Below are positions 60,877 through 64,000 of a stretch of 64,000 bases of DNA, piece by piece (position 1 is the stretch's first letter; each line of letters starts with the position of its first letter). Under the pieces are notes generated by a model. The model saw nothing but the letters and a program-made list of their open reading frames with translations. It made no database searches and was not told the origin of the DNA. Source of the stretch: Vibrio maerlii (GTDB lineage: Bacteria; Pseudomonadota; Gammaproteobacteria; Enterobacterales; Vibrionaceae); NCBI RefSeq assembly GCF_003415655.1, contig NZ_QRHC01000003.1:604378-668377 (forward strand), in the 5' to 3' direction. Position numbers and translations under genes: made by a program.

Positions 60877-60926
60877 CACGGGGAGAGCCAAATTAGAGAA
60901 AGTCTCATTATTTGATGAGCCTTTGC
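60877..60926 (+). pseudogene. Decayed tRNA-Asn 3' end and terminator
   Basis: Bases 60877-60890 resemble the tRNA-Asn acceptor and CCA, and 60891-60926 align with the intact terminator region 60778-60813 with scattered changes that break the stem. This is a duplicated tRNA-terminator unit in decay. Confidence 0.7.
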
Positions 60927-60966
60927 CGTATCTCCACCTAATTGACCCCAAACCATTTCAAGATAC

Positions 60967-62742
60967 TCATTGAGCAATAGAGTGCTTAGTTAAGTAATTT
61001 TGAGCTTGTTCCTTTCCCATATATTTAGCGAGTGTCCTTGGCTCGACCTTTCGTAAGTCAACCACAATAAGTCCATCTAAGGCATTATTGAAATCAGGGT
61101 CAACATTAAAGCAGACCAGTTTCCCATTCAGCCCTAAATACTGCTTGAGAAGCACTGGAATCGTTTTTCCCTGATCGATACGGCTTATGAGGCGAGAAAG
61201 CAACTGTAAGTCCTTTAAAGCTCTTAGAGAAGCACTTTCAAGAAGGGAAGTTTTAATTTCTAACGGAGTTGAAGAGGTAACCTGCTGTGCTAAGTCACCA
61301 TCATAATAGTGGGTCATCATTGCTTCGGTAAGCAGTTGTCGCACTTGGTCACTATAATCGTTACTAATACTAACAGGCCCAAATAGATGGGTATAATCAG
61401 GGTTCTTAGCGGCAAATGTTGCAATGCCTTTCCAAAGTAGAAGTAACGCGTTTGCGCTTTTTTGATAAGGTTTTGAAACGACCGAGCGACCTACTTCTAT
61501 CGCTTTACCACTCAGCTTATTAATAAAGCGATGATCAAACTGGAACAGACTCCTTGAGTACAGTGATTCAATCCCACCTTGAGCCAAGATCTCATCAACT
61601 AAACCAAGTCGATATGCGCCCACGATTGCTTTGCTTTTATGATCCCAGATAAAAAGATGCTGGTAGCTTTGATCAAACTTATCGAGATCTACCGCATTTC
61701 CTGTTCCTTCACCAACCTCTCGAAAGTTCGTCTCTCGTATTCGGCCAATTTCGATTAAAAGATTAGGAATACTCTTAGCACAGGCACAATAAACACTATA
61801 TTCCCCACTCGATACAAGCAACGACTCAGCAGATAAAGAATTAATGTCTTTTAACAGCAATGAGGTCTCGATAGGTGCTATCACTTCATCTAATGCAAAT
61901 TCATGAGAGTTTTGATCTTTAATACAAGCTAGCTCTCCTTTATCTTCCAATAAATAGGTATTGAGACGTAAGTAGTCAACCAACTCTCTATCACTCAAGT
62001 TACGAATCTCTTGATACTTTATAAGGCTACCTACCTTGAGATTAATAACTTTTTCACGCTTGTTTATTAATTCTCTTCCTAGCATTAAAGTTCTTAATAT
62101 GGGATGTAGTTTCCCTGCTTGGTAAAAGTGCTTGGAGTTTCGGCCTTCTATATAAATGGGAACACAACTGGCTTTACTTCGTTGAATCAGAGAAGCGACA
62201 GAACGAGACCACTTTTTATCGCGTAATAATTTAGGACGCTTCGAAGAAAGAGTTGAAACCTCACCAGCTGGGAAGACCAATAGACATCCTCCATGTTTCA
62301 AATGCTGATGTGCCTCTCTAAGTGCCTTGGTATTTGTATTAGTCGACTGAGCACCATCAAATACATCGATGCCTATAAACAAATCAGAAAGCTCAGGTAC
62401 TGACTTTAGGAACTGATTTGCTAACACCTTTACGTCAGATCTGTGATTTAGTAATAGTTCAGCCAAAACCACCCCCTCAATACAACCTAACGGGTGATTA
62501 GCAACAATAACAGTTGAACCGACCTTAGGAACAGTCTCAGCATCACCACACACAACTTCATAGCCTATCCCTAACTTCTCTAACACAAAGCTAAGGAACT
62601 CCTTTGTCGATAAATTATCTGGTCGGCATTGATAGTGTTCATCTAGAGTAGATAAGCCTGTAACGAGCTCTGTGATAGATTCAAAAAAACGAAAAGGGGT
62701 ACGTTTAGGAAGACGAAAAGGGCTAGTGGTATGTGAAAGCAT
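60967..62742 (-). CDS. olsF: Bifunctional acyltransferase, probable ornithine lipid synthase OlsF
   Basis: A 591-residue fusion. The N-terminal half is a PlsC-like acyltransferase (NHPLGCIEG at 82-90 and FPAGEVS at 157-163); the C-terminal half (about 310-560) is a GNAT-like N-acyltransferase of the hemolysin/OlsB type with EVGRSVVSKPYQKS. The same fusion in V. cholerae has been reported to make ornithine lipids, an aminolipid induced at low phosphate; I transfer that role by architecture. The acidic residue of the first motif is Glu, where relatives often have Asp. Monocistronic; ATG follows GAGGAAA. No Pho box was recognised. Confidence 0.8.
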   Translation of the reverse strand: MLSHTTSPFRLPKRTPFRFFESITELVTGLSTLDEHYQCRPDNLSTKEFLSFVLEKLGIGYEVVCGDAETVPKVGSTVIVANHPLGCIEGVVLAELLLNHRSDVKVLANQFLKSVPELSDLFIGIDVFDGAQSTNTNTKALREAHQHLKHGGCLLVFPAGEVSTLSSKRPKLLRDKKWSRSVASLIQRSKASCVPIYIEGRNSKHFYQAGKLHPILRTLMLGRELINKREKVINLKVGSLIKYQEIRNLSDRELVDYLRLNTYLLEDKGELACIKDQNSHEFALDEVIAPIETSLLLKDINSLSAESLLVSSGEYSVYCACAKSIPNLLIEIGRIRETNFREVGEGTGNAVDLDKFDQSYQHLFIWDHKSKAIVGAYRLGLVDEILAQGGIESLYSRSLFQFDHRFINKLSGKAIEVGRSVVSKPYQKSANALLLLWKGIATFAAKNPDYTHLFGPVSISNDYSDQVRQLLTEAMMTHYYDGDLAQQVTSSTPLEIKTSLLESASLRALKDLQLLSRLISRIDQGKTIPVLLKQYLGLNGKLVCFNVDPDFNNALDGLIVVDLRKVEPRTLAKYMGKEQAQNYLTKHSIAQ

Positions 62743-62933
62743 CCTACTTTCCTCGAAGTATAAGAATCGAGAACTTAAAGTAGAAGGTAGGTATTTCAGT
62801 TCGGCGTCAATTTAATGAGATTTGGGTGACAATGGTATTTGTATGAGCTTTATTGAGGGTTTCTAGTCAGTAACAGAGTAGTTTGATTGGTATTTGAGTA
62901 GAGGTCGGTTCTATTGAACATGCCTACATCGTC
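62743..62933. other. Gap upstream of olsF
   Basis: This is the left part of the 464-base gap up to 63206 and should hold the olsF promoter. I see no gene. The rest of the gap is the octamer array and about 135 bases without recognisable features. Confidence 0.5.
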
Positions 62934-63070
62934 AGAGAGCTAGAGAGCTAGAGAGCTAGAGAGCTAGAGAGCTAGAGAGCTAGAGAGCTAGAGAGCTAGA
63001 GAGCTAGAGAGCTAGAGAGCTAGAGAGCTAGAGAGCTAGAGAGCTAGAGAGCTAGAGAGCTAGAGAGCTA
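62934..63070. repeat. TAGAGAGC octamer tandem repeat, about 17 copies
   Basis: Sixteen perfect units run from 62941 to 63068, with partial units at both ends and no internal variation. The unit equals CTCTCTAG read on the other strand, as found at 41912-41951. Every frame meets TAG, so it is not coding. Confidence 0.98.
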
Positions 63071-63202
63071 ATAGATTTTGAGGGGAGAGGCGAGCTTGTC
63101 AACCATTGTGCGATTGAAGATACGACTCTAGATATCCAGCTTTCTAAAAGCGAAGCGTTCTATAGGGCGAAGTCCGTACTAACGTCTCAGCGCCTAAACG
63201 CA

Positions 63203-63231
63203 AGAAAGCCTCAGCATTTCTGCTGAGGCTT
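63203..63231 (-). terminator. Outer terminator of the rRNA operon
   Basis: AAGCCTCAGCA and TGCTGAGGCTT pair around TTTC, a duplicate of the one at 63403-63428. Confidence 0.88.
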
Positions 63232-63240
63232 CTCAATAAG

Positions 63241-63361
63241 TGGCGGAATGGCCGGGCTTGCGCTCAAGCGGCACTTCCTAAACACCTTGAGAGCGACACG
63301 TCCCCCGGCGTGATAGGCCGCGTTCTTTTAAACATAGCCTAACCAACTGAACTACCACTCT
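63241..63361 (-). pseudogene. tRNA-Asp pseudogene
   Basis: Both ends, D-arm and anticodon-arm parts match the intact tRNA-Asp at 63438-63514, but about 44 extra bases have been gained in two blocks, the anticodon GTC has become ATC, and the acceptor ends no longer pair. It is followed by a copy of the same terminator. Confidence 0.85.
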
Positions 63362-63402
63362 CTAGTGGTGAGAGTTAATTTTACCTTGCTCCAAATGCAA
63401 GA

Positions 63403-63428
63403 AAGCCTCAGCATTTCTGCTGAGGCTT
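63403..63428 (-). terminator. Inner terminator of the rRNA operon
   Basis: Same stem-loop as at 63203-63231, nine bases after the intact tRNA-Asp; A/T flanks on both sides. Confidence 0.88.
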
Positions 63429-63437
63429 CTTAATAAG

Positions 63438-63514
63438 TGGCGGAGTGGACGGGACTCGAACCCGCGACCCCCGGCGTGACAGGCCGGTATTCTAACCAAC
63501 TGAACTACCACTCC
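63438..63514 (-). tRNA. tRNA-Asp(GTC), distal gene of the rRNA operon
   Basis: 77 bases with encoded CCA; acceptor GGAGTGG/CCACTCC; anticodon GTC. It follows 5S rRNA on the same strand. Confidence 0.97.
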
Positions 63515-63556
63515 GCAGTGGCTTACTTGCTATTAAGCAAGTGTCCATAATTTAAA

Positions 63557-63674
63557 GCCTGGCGATGACCTACTCTCACATGGGGAAGCCCCACACTACC
63601 ATCGGCGCTGTTGCGTTTCACTTCTGAGTTCGGCATGGAATCAGGTGGGTCCACAACGCTATGGTCGCCAAGCA
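63557..63674 (-). rRNA. rrf: 5S ribosomal RNA
   Basis: About 118 bases. The minus strand begins GCTTGGCGACCATAGCG, has CATGCCGAACTCAGAAGTGA in the middle, and ends GGTCATCGCCAGGC, closing the terminal helix. Ends may be off by one or two bases. Confidence 0.96.
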
Positions 63675-63769
63675 AATTCTTTAATTCGGAAAGCTGTTTT
63701 TAAGTTCTTAATTCACACAATCAAGTTTCGTTCTTGCTTTGAGTCCATCAAAACCCCTTGGGTGTTGTA

Positions 63770-64000
<231 letters not shown>

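Noticed and set aside
62934..63070. CRISPR or coding repeat interpretation of the octamer array
   Set aside because: The unit is 8 bases without spacers, and TAG occurs in all frames.

Overview
The window is a core-genome segment of a marine gammaproteobacterium, almost certainly a Vibrio. The evidence is the oadGAB sodium-pump operon beside csrA and the Arg/Ser tRNA array, the Vibrio-type threonine operon, luxS next to gshA, the pilT/pilU–yggS–proC–rdgB–hemW block, a Dns/Vvn-type endonuclease I, and dense tRNA arrays beside an rRNA operon. The species cannot be fixed from the sequence alone.

Layout. 1-8.8 kb: base-excision repair (ung, nfo), the glycyl-radical spare part GrcA with an FNR-type promoter, a flavin reductase, and thrABC with a readable thrL leader and attenuator, then a small outer-membrane-like protein and an RraA-like protein. 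9.1-18 kb: arcA with a consensus FNR box, luxS, gshA, a lipoprotein M16 peptidase, a YqaA membrane protein and a quinone-oxidoreductase-like MDR. 16.9-26.3 kb: oadGAB, eight tRNA-Arg(ACG) and two tRNA-Ser(GCU) genes, csrA, a stand-alone aspartokinase and alaS. 26.5-30.4 kb: a SIMPL protein, argP/argO, a YbaK-like deacylase and mscS. 30.7-37.9 kb: central carbon genes fbaA, pgk, epd and tkt with a diguanylate cyclase among them. 38-45.7 kb: DUF1223, metK under a MetJ-type operator, DUF2189, sprT, endonuclease I, rsmE, gshB, yqgE, ruvX. 45.7-57.4 kb: pilU, pilT, then yggS-proC-yggT-yggU-DUF4426-rdgB-hemW, glsA, trmB, mutY-yggX-mltC. 57.5-60.9 kb: two related tRNA arrays (Phe/Thr/Asn) flanking a chemotaxis receptor. 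61-64 kb: an OlsF-type acyltransferase fusion, a long octamer repeat, a decayed and an intact tRNA-Asp, 5S rRNA and the 3' end of 23S rRNA.

How the genes fit together. The oxygen-responsive pieces (GrcA, ArcA, the Na+ pump) suggest a facultative anaerobe. ThrABC and a second aspartokinase feed the aspartate family; metK and luxS belong to the S-adenosylmethionine cycle; gshA and gshB, in separate blocks, make glutathione.

I see no defence island, integrase, insertion sequence or CRISPR array. The unusual material is intergenic: CTAG-rich tandem repeats at four places, two of them built from the same octamer in opposite orientation; tRNA arrays with duplicated and decayed terminal copies; hairpins in the tRNA-Arg spacers kept by compensatory changes; and matching LacI-family-type operators in front of fbaA and tkt. 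Gene order is broken at alaS, where the usual recA-recX neighbours are absent.
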